This document shows positions 8,365-18,381 of a DNA stretch of 64,000 nt, piece by piece. A model generated the notes under the pieces. That model had not been told where the DNA came from, made no database searches, and worked only from the letters and a program-made list of their open reading frames with translations. Numbering within the stretch: position 1 is the stretch's first letter; the number at the start of each line of letters is the position of its first letter. The stretch is from Uliginosibacterium flavum (GTDB lineage: Bacteria; Pseudomonadota; Gammaproteobacteria; Burkholderiales; Rhodocyclaceae). The translations under genes were made by a program, and so were the position numbers. The stretch covers positions 5,601 through 69,600 of the forward strand of contig NZ_JBEWZI010000021.1 in NCBI RefSeq assembly GCF_040566545.1. Reading direction: 5' to 3'.

Positions 8365-9318
8365 TTATGCCCGCAAGCCGGCGAGTTCGTCGCAGCCCAA
8401 GACGATATTCATGCACTGGATGGCCGCACCCGAAGCGCCCTTGCCGAGGTTGTCGAAACGCGCCACAAGCAGGATCTGTTCGGCATTGCCGAAGACGAAG
8501 AGTTCGGCGCGATTGGTGTCGTTACACGTGGTTGCGGGCAGGAAGCCGGCTTCCGGCGCATCGCCACCGCCCAAGGGCATGACTTTCACGCAGGCTTCAC
8601 CCGCGTAGTACTCGCTCAAGTAAGCGTGGATTGATTCAGGCGTGACGCCTGGCAGCAGACGTGTCAGCAGCGGCACCGAAACCAGCATGCCTTGCGCAAA
8701 CGGGCCGACCACCGGGCTGAATACCGGCGCATGAGCAATACCCGTTAGCGCCTTCATTTCCGGCAGGTGTTTGTGGGCCAGACCCAGCGCGTAGATGCGT
8801 GGCGAGAGCATGTTCTGTGGCAGTGCTGCCGGGGTTTCGTAGTCCGCAATCATCTCCTTGCCGCCACCTGTGTAGCCGGTGAGCGAGCTGCAGGTGAGCG
8901 GATAGTCAGTCGGCACCAGACCTGCCGCGACCAGCGGAGCGACGCTCAGGATGAAGCCGCTGGCGTGACAGCCAGGCACGGCGATACGTTGGGACGTGCG
9001 GATGCGCTCGCGCTGGCCATGCAGTTCCGGCAGGCCATAGACCCAGTCTGGATTGGTGCGGTGCGCGGTGCTGGCATCCAGAAAATGCGTGCGGGTATTG
9101 CCGGGGGCGAGCAGGGCGACGGACTCCTTGGACGCCGCATCCGGCAGGCACAGGAATACGACATCCGCCGCATTGATGTATTCGGCCTTGACGGTCGGGT
9201 CTTTGCGCTTGTCTTCCGGGATCGTGAGGATCTCGACATCATTGCGTGCTGCGAGCCGCTCGTCGATCTTGAGACCGGTGGTGCCGTGGCGGCCGTCGAT
9301 GAATACCTTGAAAGTCAT
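8365..9318 (-). CDS. argC: N-acetyl-gamma-glutamyl-phosphate reductase (type 2)
   Basis: A 317-residue NADP-dependent enzyme that reduces N-acetylglutamyl-5-phosphate in arginine biosynthesis. The N-terminus FIDGRHGTTGLKI is the short type-2 nucleotide-binding site. The active-site Cys117 lies in AVPGCHASGF. Length fits the type-2 branch (about 310-320) rather than the longer type 1. It is first in the argC-diaA-dolP minus-strand unit. The combination of an arginine gene with the diaA/dolP pair is unlike E. coli. No other arginine genes are seen in the window. Confidence 0.93.
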   Translation of the reverse strand: MTFKVFIDGRHGTTGLKIDERLAARNDVEILTIPEDKRKDPTVKAEYINAADVVFLCLPDAASKESVALLAPGNTRTHFLDASTAHRTNPDWVYGLPELHGQRERIRTSQRIAVPGCHASGFILSVAPLVAAGLVPTDYPLTCSSLTGYTGGGKEMIADYETPAALPQNMLSPRIYALGLAHKHLPEMKALTGIAHAPVFSPVVGPFAQGMLVSVPLLTRLLPGVTPESIHAYLSEYYAGEACVKVMPLGGGDAPEAGFLPATTCNDTNRAELFVFGNAEQILLVARFDNLGKGASGAAIQCMNIVLGCDELAGLRA

Positions 9319-9377
9319 GGGTGCCTCTGGGGGATGTCTGCTTCTTGAGAGCGGATTGTAAACGAGAGGTTCAAAAG

Positions 9378-9409
9378 AAAACCCCCGCCGATCACTCGGA
9401 GGGGGTTTT
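9378..9409 (-). terminator. Intrinsic terminator after kduD
   Basis: The arms AAAACCCCC (9378-9386) and GGGGGTTTT (9401-9409) form a perfect 9-bp stem ending in a T-run in the minus direction. It lies between the end of the kduD-like gene and the start of argC, so it would separate these minus-strand units. Confidence 0.75.
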
Positions 9410-9458
9410 GTACGCCATCAATGCTGCTGATTCGTGACCGGATCAGCGTGAGCAATGA

Positions 9459-10232
9459 TCAGCGAGCCTGCCAGCCGCCATCAACGTTGATGATGGTGCC
9501 GTTCAGGTAGCTGGAAGCTTCGGAAGCCAGGAACACGGCGGTGCCGGCCAGGTCTTCCGGTTGACCCCAGTAGCCCAGCGGGATGCGGTCCAGGATAGCC
9601 TTGTTGCGGGCTTCGTCAGCGCGGATCGGAGCGGTGTTGGCCGTTGCGATGTAGCCCGGAGCGATGCCGTTACAGTTGATGCCGCGGGTGCCCATTTCGT
9701 TGGCGATCAGCTTGGTGATACCGGCGATGCCATGCTTGGAAGCGGTGTAGCCCGGAACCAGGATGCCGCCTTGATAGGACAGCATCGAGCAGATGTTGAT
9801 GATGCGACCCTTGCCTTCGCGGCCCACAACGTGGCGGCAGAAAGCTTGCGACAGATACATCGGCGCATACAGATTGATCTGCATGACGAAGTCGAAGTCT
9901 TCTTCGGTGTGCTCGAGGAACGGAGCGCGGCGGATCGTGCCGGCCACGTTGGCGAGGATGTCGACTTGACCGGCCATTGCGACGGCTTCGTCGATCACGC
10001 GCTGCGGAGCGCCTTTTTCGGTCAGGTTGGCTTTCAGATACCAGAACTTGCCGCCGGTCTTGGCGACAGCAGCTTCCATGGCAGCGGTGGATTCGGCCGT
10101 CATCGGTGCAAAGTCAGCACAGATAACGTTGGCGCCGGCTTCAGCCAGCTTGGCCGAGATTGCAGCGCCGATACCCTGGGCGCCGCCGGTGACGAGGGCA
10201 ACCTTGCCCGTCAGATCAAAAGGATTGCTCAT
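9459..10232 (-). CDS. kduD: KduD-type SDR, 2-dehydro-3-deoxy-D-gluconate 5-dehydrogenase-like
   Basis: A 257-residue SDR. The nucleotide motif GGAQGIG starts at about residue 16, and the catalytic residues are S149, Y162 and K166. The stretches INICSMLSYQGG, GIAPGYIAT and the C-terminal NVDGGWQAR closely resemble KduD, an NAD-dependent dehydrogenase of pectin/hexuronate catabolism. The ATG at 10230-10232 is preceded by GGGAGAATT on the minus strand. It is monocistronic here, with its own terminator. No kduI or other uronate genes are nearby, so the physiological substrate is uncertain; gluconate 5-dehydrogenase is the main alternative. Confidence 0.78.
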   Translation of the reverse strand: MSNPFDLTGKVALVTGGAQGIGAAISAKLAEAGANVICADFAPMTAESTAAMEAAVAKTGGKFWYLKANLTEKGAPQRVIDEAVAMAGQVDILANVAGTIRRAPFLEHTEEDFDFVMQINLYAPMYLSQAFCRHVVGREGKGRIINICSMLSYQGGILVPGYTASKHGIAGITKLIANEMGTRGINCNGIAPGYIATANTAPIRADEARNKAILDRIPLGYWGQPEDLAGTAVFLASEASSYLNGTIINVDGGWQAR

Positions 10233-10452
10233 TCTGTAATTCTCCCGAGATTGAAAAAGCCCGTTCGCCGAGGGGAAGGGGCTGTCTGGTGACCAGTGGC
10301 GCCTGAGGCACATTCCGGTTTCAGCAGCAAAAACCGAATCCGGCAGTGTAGCAGGCCGCGCAATGTGTGCTTCGAGTTTACCCGAATCTATGGTGGCTGG
10401 CACTTCTGATAGGCCGCCTCAGCAACGTGAGCACCGGGATTTTTGCGCAGGA

Positions 10453-10839
10453 TCAAGGCCTTGGTGTCTGGGTGAGCTGGGCCGAGACCTCCACCTCGAT
10501 GCGCTGGCGCGGGTTGGCATGTTCGCGCAGGCGGCTGATCCGCGCCTGCAGGACCGTGCCGCGATCCAGCGCACGGGCCACCGCGCCGTTGTCGGTGCGC
10601 GCCAGATAGCCAAGCGCCTGCCCCTGCCAATCCACGCGCACAGCCAGATTGTCGTGCGGATTGGCCGCTTCACGTACCAGTGTGAGCGCATCGCCTTCGC
10701 GCAGCTGCGACCACAATGCGCCGGCCGCGTGGTAAGTAAATCCGGCTAGCGGCGCCCGCTGGATGATCAGGCGCGGGCCGTCCGCCCAGGCTTGAGTTGC
10801 GAACAGGAGCAGGCTGAAGATCAGCCACTGGCGGGCCAC
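10453..10839 (-). CDS. Exported stand-alone HIRAN-domain protein
   Basis: A 128-residue protein with a signal peptide (about 1-19, ending TQAWAD). The rest is a single HIRAN domain: GFTYHAAG, then EGDALTLVREAANPHDNLAV and GYLARTDNGAVARALDRG. HIRAN is known in eukaryotic HLTF/Rad5, where it binds DNA ends, and in small bacterial proteins of unknown role. The start is GTG at 10837-10839, one base after the yraN stop (TGA-A-GTG), so translation is coupled to yraN. An exported HIRAN protein is hard to reconcile with a DNA repair role inside the cell. The signal-peptide call rests on sequence pattern only. Confidence 0.75.
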   Translation of the reverse strand: MARQWLIFSLLLFATQAWADGPRLIIQRAPLAGFTYHAAGALWSQLREGDALTLVREAANPHDNLAVRVDWQGQALGYLARTDNGAVARALDRGTVLQARISRLREHANPRQRIEVEVSAQLTQTPRP

Positions 10840-10840
10840 T

Positions 10841-11251
10841 TCAGCGTACCTGCTCGGGAAAGGCCGCCTGCAGCCACTCTACGCGCTGCTCGTCCAGCGC
10901 ATCGAGCAGCACCGCGTCGAAGCGGCAGGGGTGTTGGCGGTAGGCACGGCCTTCGCCTTGCAGCCAGAGCCGGGCAGCGAGGATGATGCGGCGCTGTTTT
11001 GTGGGTGTAATGCTGGCTGCTGCGCCGCCAAAGCTCTGATCCTTGCGCAGACGCACCTCCACGAAAATCACGCTGCCCTGATGCAGGCCAATCAGATCGA
11101 TCTCGCCTCCTTTGTAGCGCGCATTGCGGCTCAGGATGCGGGCTCCGTGCTTGACCAGATGCTGCTCGGCGAGCCGCTCTGCACGGGCACCTTCAGCTTG
11201 GGTGCTTGCAGAGGCTTGCGGGGCGCGGCTCTGCAGCACACAATCGAGCAT
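10841..11251 (-). CDS. yraN: YraN family (UPF0102) nuclease-like protein
   Basis: A 136-residue protein of the UPF0102 family. The nuclease-like core reads KGGEIDLI (E50, D52) and FVEVRLRK (E65), the restriction-endonuclease-like fold. The biological role in E. coli is not settled. Two starts are credible: ATG at 11251 with GAGG nine bases upstream, and ATG at 11281, which would overlap the divergent rsmI start codon. The shorter form matches the usual family N-terminus and is chosen. It is divergent from rsmI with a roughly 28-bp gap, and is followed directly by the HIRAN gene. Confidence 0.85.
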   Translation of the reverse strand: MLDCVLQSRAPQASASTQAEGARAERLAEQHLVKHGARILSRNARYKGGEIDLIGLHQGSVIFVEVRLRKDQSFGGAAASITPTKQRRIILAARLWLQGEGRAYRQHPCRFDAVLLDALDEQRVEWLQAAFPEQVR

Positions 11252-11279
11252 CTTTCTGAACCTCGCGCCCCACTTGCCC

Positions 11280-12146
11280 ATGGCTATCCTGTTGTCCGAA
11301 GAAAATCCGTTACACGCCTCGCCTGCATTGTATGTGGTCGCCACTCCGCTGGGTAACCGGCAAGACATCACTCTGCGCGCGCTGGCCGTGCTCAAGGCCG
11401 TCGGCACCGTTGCTGCGGAGGACACGCGTCACAGCATGCGCCTGCTCGATGCGCACGGCATCAAGCCGCGCCTGCTTGCGCTGCACGAACATAACGAGCA
11501 GGAAGGCGCTACGCGCATCATCGCCCTGCTCGAAGCCGGCCAGCACGTCGCCCTGATCACCGATGCCGGGACTCCGGCGGTCTCCGATCCCGGCGCACGT
11601 CTGGTCGCCCGCGTGCAGGATGCCGGCTATGCGGTGCTGCCGGTGCCCGGCCCGTGTGCCGCGATTGCCGCATTGTCCGCTTCGGGTCTGAGTACGCCAC
11701 ACTTTCACTTCGTCGGTTTCCTGCCCAACAAGACGACTGCCCGTAAAGCCGTGCTGGAAAGCCTGCGCGGGCTGAATGCGGCGCTGGTGTTCTACGAGGC
11801 CCCGCATCGCGTGCTCGAAACCGTCGAGGATCTGGCTGCCGTGCTGGAGCCGGTGCGAGAAATCGTCTTCGGCCGCGAACTGACCAAGCTCTTCGAACAG
11901 ATTGCTCGCATGCCGCTGAGCGAGGCTCTGGAATGGATCAAGGCCGACCCGAACCGCCAGCGCGGCGAATTCGTCATCCTTCTCGGCCCCGCACCGCAAG
12001 CCGAAGGCATTCCGCCCGACGCCGAGCGTGTCCTGAAGCTGCTGCTTGCCGAATTGCCGCTGAAAAGCGCCGCCAAGCTGGCCGCCGAGATCACGGGCGT
12101 GGCGAAAAACGCGCTCTATGATTACGCGCTGACGTTGAAAAAATAG
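11280..12146 (+). CDS. rsmI: 16S rRNA (cytidine-1402-2'-O)-methyltransferase
   Basis: A 288-residue SAM-dependent enzyme that 2'-O-methylates C1402 in the decoding centre of 16S rRNA. Family motifs are YVVATPLGNRQDIT, AEDTRHS, TDAGTPAVSDPG and PHRVLETVEDL. The ATG at 11280 fits the conserved N-terminus; longer in-frame extensions run antisense to yraN. The C-terminal KSAAKLAAEITG segment completes the family length. The gene is divergent from yraN and ends about 25 bases before a strong terminator. Confidence 0.95.
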   Translation: MAILLSEENPLHASPALYVVATPLGNRQDITLRALAVLKAVGTVAAEDTRHSMRLLDAHGIKPRLLALHEHNEQEGATRIIALLEAGQHVALITDAGTPAVSDPGARLVARVQDAGYAVLPVPGPCAAIAALSASGLSTPHFHFVGFLPNKTTARKAVLESLRGLNAALVFYEAPHRVLETVEDLAAVLEPVREIVFGRELTKLFEQIARMPLSEALEWIKADPNRQRGEFVILLGPAPQAEGIPPDAERVLKLLLAELPLKSAAKLAAEITGVAKNALYDYALTLKK

Positions 12147-12168
12147 CGAGATAGTTTGCGAGCAGACG

Positions 12169-12204
12169 TAAAAAAAGCCCGACCTTGCGAGTCGGGCTTT
12201 TTTG
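12169..12204. terminator. Intrinsic terminator between rsmI and tRNA
   Basis: GCCCGAC (12177-12183) pairs with GTCGGGC (12191-12197), flanked by an A-run on the left and a T-run on the right, so it can work in both directions. It ends the convergent rsmI and tRNA/rpoD transcripts. Confidence 0.85.
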
Positions 12205-12207
12205 TTT

Positions 12208-12286
12208 TGGTGGGCCGCCCGTGAGTCGAACACGGCACCAATAGATTATGAGTCTACTGCTCTAACCAAGCATGAGCTAGCGGCCC
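12208..12286 (-). tRNA. tRNA with CAU anticodon, probably tRNA-Ile2 (lysidine type)
   Basis: On the minus strand a full cloverleaf of 79 bases can be drawn with encoded CCA. The acceptor GGGCCGC pairs with GCGGCCC. The D-stem is GCTC/GAGC with GG in the loop. The anticodon arm is GTAGA-CTCATAA-TCTAT, giving anticodon CAU, and the T-arm is CCGTG-TTCGACT-CACGG. C4-G69 and C5-G68 pairs and the UUGG variable region favour Ile2, which is read as AUA after TilS makes lysidine, over elongator Met. That split is inference. It lies immediately downstream of rpoD. Confidence 0.85.
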
Positions 12287-12335
12287 GCTGCACAGGCCTG
12301 TGAACAGGCCTGGCAGGTGAGCGGGTAAGCCGTTA

Positions 12336-14309
<1,974 letters not shown>

Positions 14310-14364
14310 CAGGGTCCTCGGTTCAAGGGCAGATTAATTCTGGGTAACCGCAAATTTTAGACGA

Positions 14365-16173
14365 TTAACGGGTCTTTTGTCCAGCTCTAAGCGCCTGTTT
14401 CTGCGCAGGAAGCGTCACGAAACGGCTCTTTTCTTCAGTGCTCAAAGCCTCGCCTTGTGCCAGTCGTTGCTGCAAGGCGGCAACGTCATGGTCGATTACT
14501 GCGATGCGTAGATTGGCGATGTGGCCGTCGAGTTCCTCGCGAGCCGCTTGGGCCTGATCTTCTTTGGCCTGCTCGTCCTTGTCGGCCTTGTCTTTTGCGC
14601 GATCCTCTTCTTCTGAGGCTTTCAGCAGTTCAGCAAGGATGTTCTTTTGCGTTTCATCCTGCGTCATCTGGAAAAGCGCGGTGACGGTGGAGGAGTTGAA
14701 GCCCTTGGTGGCGTGAGCGTCCATGAAGCTTTGCAAAAGGCCGGTTTCGGGGCTGTCGCCAGCAAGCTCCAGCATGTCGGCAGGCAGTCTTTCGATCAGC
14801 TCGGGGCGGCTGCTCAGCAGGCGCAGGAGTTGGCGCATGGGGCCGGCTGGCGCGGTGCGGCGGCTGGTGGGGCGCGGGGCGGCCTTGCTGCGCGTAACGA
14901 TGCGAATCCCCAGTGCGTGTGAGACTTCGTCCGGGCTCATGTCGACGTCTTGCGCCAGCATGCGGATCGTTTGCAGTTGCAGCACGGGTGCCGAGATCTT
15001 CGGAATCAGTGCCTTGGCTTCATGGACGAGCTTGGCGCGATCCTCTGCGGTTGCCAGATTCAGCTCGCCGCGCAGTTCGCGCAGCAGGAATTCAGACAGT
15101 GGCAGGGCGTCGTGGATGGCGCGGTGAAAGGCTTCCAGGCCCTGTTCGCGCACGAAGCTGTCCGGATCGTGTTCGGTGGGCAGGAACAGGAAGCGGACTT
15201 CGCGATCATCGGCGAGTTGATCCAGACAGGTTTCCAGTGCGCGTCGTGCGGCTTTGCGGCCGGCCTTGTCGCCATCGAAGCAGAAGACGACTTTTTCGGA
15301 CTGGCGGAACAGTTTCTGGATGTGCGTAGCGGTAGTGGCCGTGCCCAGCGTGGCGACGGCGCTGTTGAAACCGTATTGCGCCAGTGCCACGACGTCCATA
15401 TAGCCCTCAACCACGACTACGACACCGCTTTCGCGGATCGCCTGACGCGCCTGAAACAGGCCGTAGAGTTCGCGGCCTTTTTCGAAGAGCGGCGTTTCCG
15501 GCGAGTTCAGGTATTTGGGTTCGCCCTGACCGATGACGCGTCCGCCAAAACCGATGATGTTGCCGCGTTGATCGAGGATGGGGAACATCACCCGGTCACG
15601 GAAACGATCGTAGCGGCGCCCGGCGTCGTTCTGGATCACCAGGCCGGCTTCGAGCAAGGGCGCGTTGTCGTAATCGTTCGTAAAAACCTGATGCAGGCCT
15701 TGCCAGTCGTCAGGCGCGTAGCCGATGCCGAAGCGCGAGGCGATTTCGCCGGTCAGGCCGCGTTTTTTCAGGTATTCGATGGCTGCAGGTGCCTGCTTGA
15801 GCTGGTCGCGGTAAAAGCGTGTGGCGCGCGTCATGGCCTCAAGCAAGGTGCTGAGCTGGGCGCGATCCACTTGTGGCGCATCATCTTCCGGGATTTTCAG
15901 ACCGGCCTGCTGGGCCAGGTCCTTGATCGCCTCCGGAAAGGACATGCCGCTGTATTCCATCAGGAAGCCGATGGCGGTGCCGTGCGCGCCGCAGCCGAAG
16001 CAGTGATAGAACTGCTTGGTCGGGCTGACGCTGAAGGAGGGGCTTTTCTCGTTATGAAACGGGCAGCACGCCATGTAGTTGGCGCCGCCCTTTTTGAGCG
16101 GCACATAGCGTTCGATCAGGCCGACGATATCGGTGCGTGCCAGTACATCCTGAATGAATGACTCGGGGATCAT
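14365..16173 (-). CDS. dnaG: DNA primase
   Basis: A 602-residue replicative primase that makes RNA primers for lagging-strand synthesis. The N-terminal zinc-binding CHC2 domain has C37, H40, C58 and C61 (CPFH...CFGC). The TOPRIM catalytic core includes VVVVEGYMDVVAL and the acidic CFDGDKAGRKAA. The C-terminal helicase-binding region (about 440-600) is rich in charged residues, with a Lys/Glu/Asp stretch near 545-570. The ATG at 16173 begins the conserved MIPESFIQDVLARTDIV. It sits between yqeY and rpoD in the classic macromolecular synthesis operon. Confidence 0.97.
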   Translation of the reverse strand: MIPESFIQDVLARTDIVGLIERYVPLKKGGANYMACCPFHNEKSPSFSVSPTKQFYHCFGCGAHGTAIGFLMEYSGMSFPEAIKDLAQQAGLKIPEDDAPQVDRAQLSTLLEAMTRATRFYRDQLKQAPAAIEYLKKRGLTGEIASRFGIGYAPDDWQGLHQVFTNDYDNAPLLEAGLVIQNDAGRRYDRFRDRVMFPILDQRGNIIGFGGRVIGQGEPKYLNSPETPLFEKGRELYGLFQARQAIRESGVVVVVEGYMDVVALAQYGFNSAVATLGTATTATHIQKLFRQSEKVVFCFDGDKAGRKAARRALETCLDQLADDREVRFLFLPTEHDPDSFVREQGLEAFHRAIHDALPLSEFLLRELRGELNLATAEDRAKLVHEAKALIPKISAPVLQLQTIRMLAQDVDMSPDEVSHALGIRIVTRSKAAPRPTSRRTAPAGPMRQLLRLLSSRPELIERLPADMLELAGDSPETGLLQSFMDAHATKGFNSSTVTALFQMTQDETQKNILAELLKASEEEDRAKDKADKDEQAKEDQAQAAREELDGHIANLRIAVIDHDVAALQQRLAQGEALSTEEKSRFVTLPAQKQALRAGQKTR

Positions 16174-16183
16174 CGATTCGTAA

Positions 16184-16232
16184 GGAGTGAGGAGTGAGGG
16201 GTGAGGCGCAGCGCGGGCGCGCCGCGCCCGCG
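16184..16232. repeat. Short heptad repeat and GC palindrome between yqeY and dnaG
   Basis: Three near-copies of a 7-base unit (GGAGTGA, GGAGTGA, GGGGTGA) run from 16184. They are followed by a palindrome with arms CGCGGGCGCG (16212-16221) and CGCGCCCGCG (16223-16232) around a single base. The hairpin may reduce read-through from yqeY into dnaG. The heptad resembles, in reverse, the CACTCAG arrays near metE. Confidence 0.5.
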
Positions 16233-16240
16233 TGTCATGC

Positions 16241-16687
16241 TCACTTGGCTAGTGCGATCTTGAGCTTGGCCGAGACGGCGCCCATGTCGGCACGACCAGC
16301 CAGTTTGGGCTTGAGTGCGGCCATCAGCTTGCCCATGTCGGCCGGGCCAGTGGCGCCGGTTTCGGTGATCGAGGCTTGAATTGCGGCATCGATCTCGGCT
16401 TCCGACAGACCGGCGGGCATATAGGCGGATAGCACTTCGATTTCGTAGCGTTCGACGTCCGCCAGGTCCGCGCGGCCAGCCGCTTCATATTGGCTCAGCG
16501 AGTCGCGACGCTGCTTGAGCTGCTTGTCCGTAATGGCAATGATGGCAGCGTCGTCGAGCGTGATGCGCTCATCGACTTCGCGTTGCTTCATGGCGGCCAT
16601 CAGCAGACGGATTGCGCCAAGCTTGGCGGTTTCTTTGGCGCGCATGGCGGCCTTCATGTCCTCGGCAATGCGTTCTTTCAAGCTCAT
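16241..16687 (-). CDS. yqeY: GatB/YqeY domain protein
   Basis: A 148-residue helical protein of the YqeY family, related to the C-terminal tRNA-binding tail of GatB. The family pattern is visible in KERIAEDMKAAMRAKETAKL, LSAYMPAGLSEAEIDA and GPADMGKLMAALKPKLAG. It is the usual companion of rpsU and dnaG in Betaproteobacteria. Its role is not established; association with tRNA or amidotransferase function is presumed from the fold. It is separated from rpsU by a terminator-like hairpin and from dnaG by a GC palindrome. Confidence 0.9.
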   Translation of the reverse strand: MSLKERIAEDMKAAMRAKETAKLGAIRLLMAAMKQREVDERITLDDAAIIAITDKQLKQRRDSLSQYEAAGRADLADVERYEIEVLSAYMPAGLSEAEIDAAIQASITETGATGPADMGKLMAALKPKLAGRADMGAVSAKLKIALAK

Positions 16688-16712
16688 GTTGAATCTCCTG
16701 TGGCGTCAACAC

Positions 16713-16747
16713 AAAAACCCGGCCGCCCTCGAGGGCTCCGGGTTTTG
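16713..16747. terminator. Terminator-like hairpin between rpsU and yqeY
   Basis: AAAACCCGG (16714-16722) pairs with CCGGGTTTT (16738-16746), with an inner CCCTC/GAGGG stem. It is T-rich on both strands, so it works in either direction. It probably attenuates the abundant rpsU transcript before yqeY-dnaG-rpoD, as in E. coli rpsU-dnaG. Confidence 0.75.
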
Positions 16748-16791
16748 CTTCTAATGCTTTTGCGAGAGTGCCGCGTGCGGCACCCAGCCGA

Positions 16792-17004
16792 TCAATACAT
16801 CTTCGGCGGCAGGGTCTGGCTGCGCAGACGCTTGTGCAGACGCTTCACGGCCGCAGCCTTCTTGCGCTTGCGTTCCGTTGTGGGCTTTTCGTAAGACTCA
16901 CGAGCGCGCAGTTCGGTCAGCGTGCCAGCCTTTTCGATGGTGCGCTTGAAGCGGCGGATGGCAACTTCAAACGGTTCATTTTCTTTTAAGCGTACACCAG
17001 ACAT
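16792..17004 (-). CDS. rpsU: 30S ribosomal protein S21
   Basis: A 70-residue, very basic ribosomal protein. The sequence starts MSGVRLKENEPFEVAIRRFK and contains RESYEKPTTERKRKKAAA, characteristic of S21. It joins the small subunit late and helps translation initiation through the 16S 3' end. It is first in the minus-strand block and divergent from tsaD, an arrangement seen widely in Beta- and Gammaproteobacteria. Confidence 0.96.
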   Translation of the reverse strand: MSGVRLKENEPFEVAIRRFKRTIEKAGTLTELRARESYEKPTTERKRKKAAAVKRLHKRLRSQTLPPKMY

Positions 17005-17118
17005 TCTTTGATCCTTGCGGGAAAACGGTGAGAAGAGCTCGCCAGTCTATCCGCAAGTTTGAAAAATTCCAAGCATCTTGTTCGAGGCAAGGTGACGCGA
17101 TGCGATAAAATTGGTCAG

Positions 17119-18150
17119 ATGATGAAGCCCCAACTCGTTCTTGGCATTGAAAGCTCGTGTGACGAAACCGGTATTGGCCTGGTGTGCACGCAGCGTGGCC
17201 TGCTGGCGCACCGCCTGTTTTCACAGATTGATCTGCATGCGGCTTACGGCGGCGTGGTGCCGGAGCTGGCTTCACGCGATCATGTCCGGCGCATCGTGCC
17301 CCTGATCCGCGAAACGATGCAGGCAGGCGGATGCACCCTGCAGGAGCTGGATGCGATTGGTTACACGACTGGCCCCGGTCTCGCCGGTGCGTTGCTGGTG
17401 GGGGCCGCTGTCGGCGAGTCGCTGGCGCTGGCCCTGAATATTCCGGCGATTCCGATTCACCATCTGGAAGGGCATTTGCTCTCGCCGATGCTCTCGGTCA
17501 CGCCGCCGGCCTTTCCCTTTGTGGCCTTGCTGGTGTCGGGCGGGCATACCCAGTTGATGCGCGTCGGTGCGGTGGGGGATTACGAATTGCTGGGCGAGAG
17601 CGTGGATGATGCCGCCGGCGAGGCTTTTGACAAGACCGCCAAGCTGCTCGGCCTGCCTTATCCCGGCGGGCCGATCTTGTCGAAGCTGGCTGGGCAGGGC
17701 GTGGCCGGCAAGTTCAAGCTGCCGCGGCCGATGCTGCACTCCGGGGATTTGATGTTCAGTTTCAGCGGCCTGAAGACGGCCGTGCTGACTGCCACGAAAA
17801 AGCCGGATTTCTCGGCCGAGCAGATTCCCGACCTGGCTGCCGAGTTTCAGGAGGCGGTGGTCGATGTGCTGTGCGCCAAGGCCCGCGCTGCGCTGCTGCA
17901 GACAGGCTTGTCGCAGCTGGTCGTGGCGGGTGGCGTCGGGGCGAACACGCGCCTGCGCGAGCGGCTGACCAAAGAGATCAGCAAGCGCGGCGGCAATGTG
18001 TTCTTCCCGGAGTTGGAATACTGCTCGGACAACGGCGCGATGATCGCCTTTGCCTGTGCCATGCGCGTGCAGGCGGGCAAGGCGGTGCCGAGCGTCGAGG
18101 GCGCGTTTGCGATCCGCCCGCGCTGGCCGCTGGCCGAGATCGGGGCTTGA
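17119..18150 (+). CDS. tsaD: tRNA N6-adenosine threonylcarbamoyltransferase TsaD
   Basis: A 343-residue ASKHA-fold enzyme that transfers the threonylcarbamoyl group to A37 of ANN-decoding tRNAs, working with TsaB and TsaE. Motifs are LGIESSCDETGIGL, the metal-binding H115/H119 in HHLEGH, LVSGGHTQL, and GGVGANTRLRERL. The ATG at 17119 (followed by a second Met codon) gives the standard start; an in-frame start at 17059 would lie in the rpsU promoter region. It is divergent from rpsU. Confidence 0.96.
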   Translation: MMKPQLVLGIESSCDETGIGLVCTQRGLLAHRLFSQIDLHAAYGGVVPELASRDHVRRIVPLIRETMQAGGCTLQELDAIGYTTGPGLAGALLVGAAVGESLALALNIPAIPIHHLEGHLLSPMLSVTPPAFPFVALLVSGGHTQLMRVGAVGDYELLGESVDDAAGEAFDKTAKLLGLPYPGGPILSKLAGQGVAGKFKLPRPMLHSGDLMFSFSGLKTAVLTATKKPDFSAEQIPDLAAEFQEAVVDVLCAKARAALLQTGLSQLVVAGGVGANTRLRERLTKEISKRGGNVFFPELEYCSDNGAMIAFACAMRVQAGKAVPSVEGAFAIRPRWPLAEIGA

Positions 18151-18171
18151 GGGGGCTGGCGGCGTGCTTTT

Positions 18172-18228
18172 GTAGGGCCGACTTCAGTCGCACGCCACGC
18201 GTGGTTGGCCGACAGAAGTCGGCCCTAT
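18172..18228. repeat. REP-like palindrome after tsaD
   Basis: The 12-base arm TAGGGCCGACTT (18173-18184) is matched exactly by AAGTCGGCCCTA (18216-18227), with an inner palindrome CCACGCGTGG. It sits in the convergent tsaD/plsY spacer and can act as a terminator or REP site. The rest of the spacer (to 18381) holds a copy of the TGCCTGAAGAGC element at about 18252 and further short hairpins. Confidence 0.65.
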
Positions 18229-18381
18229 GAAAACGTGGTTTTGGGGCTGGATGCCTGAAGAGCTGCGTCAGGATTGGGTCTTGCGACAGGCAGTCTGGAG
18301 ACCCAGACTGCGCGCGCCTTTTCAAGGCTTGCTGAACGGCGCCCTCCCCCTTGAAAGGGGAAGGAGCTGTTCGGGCCAGGT

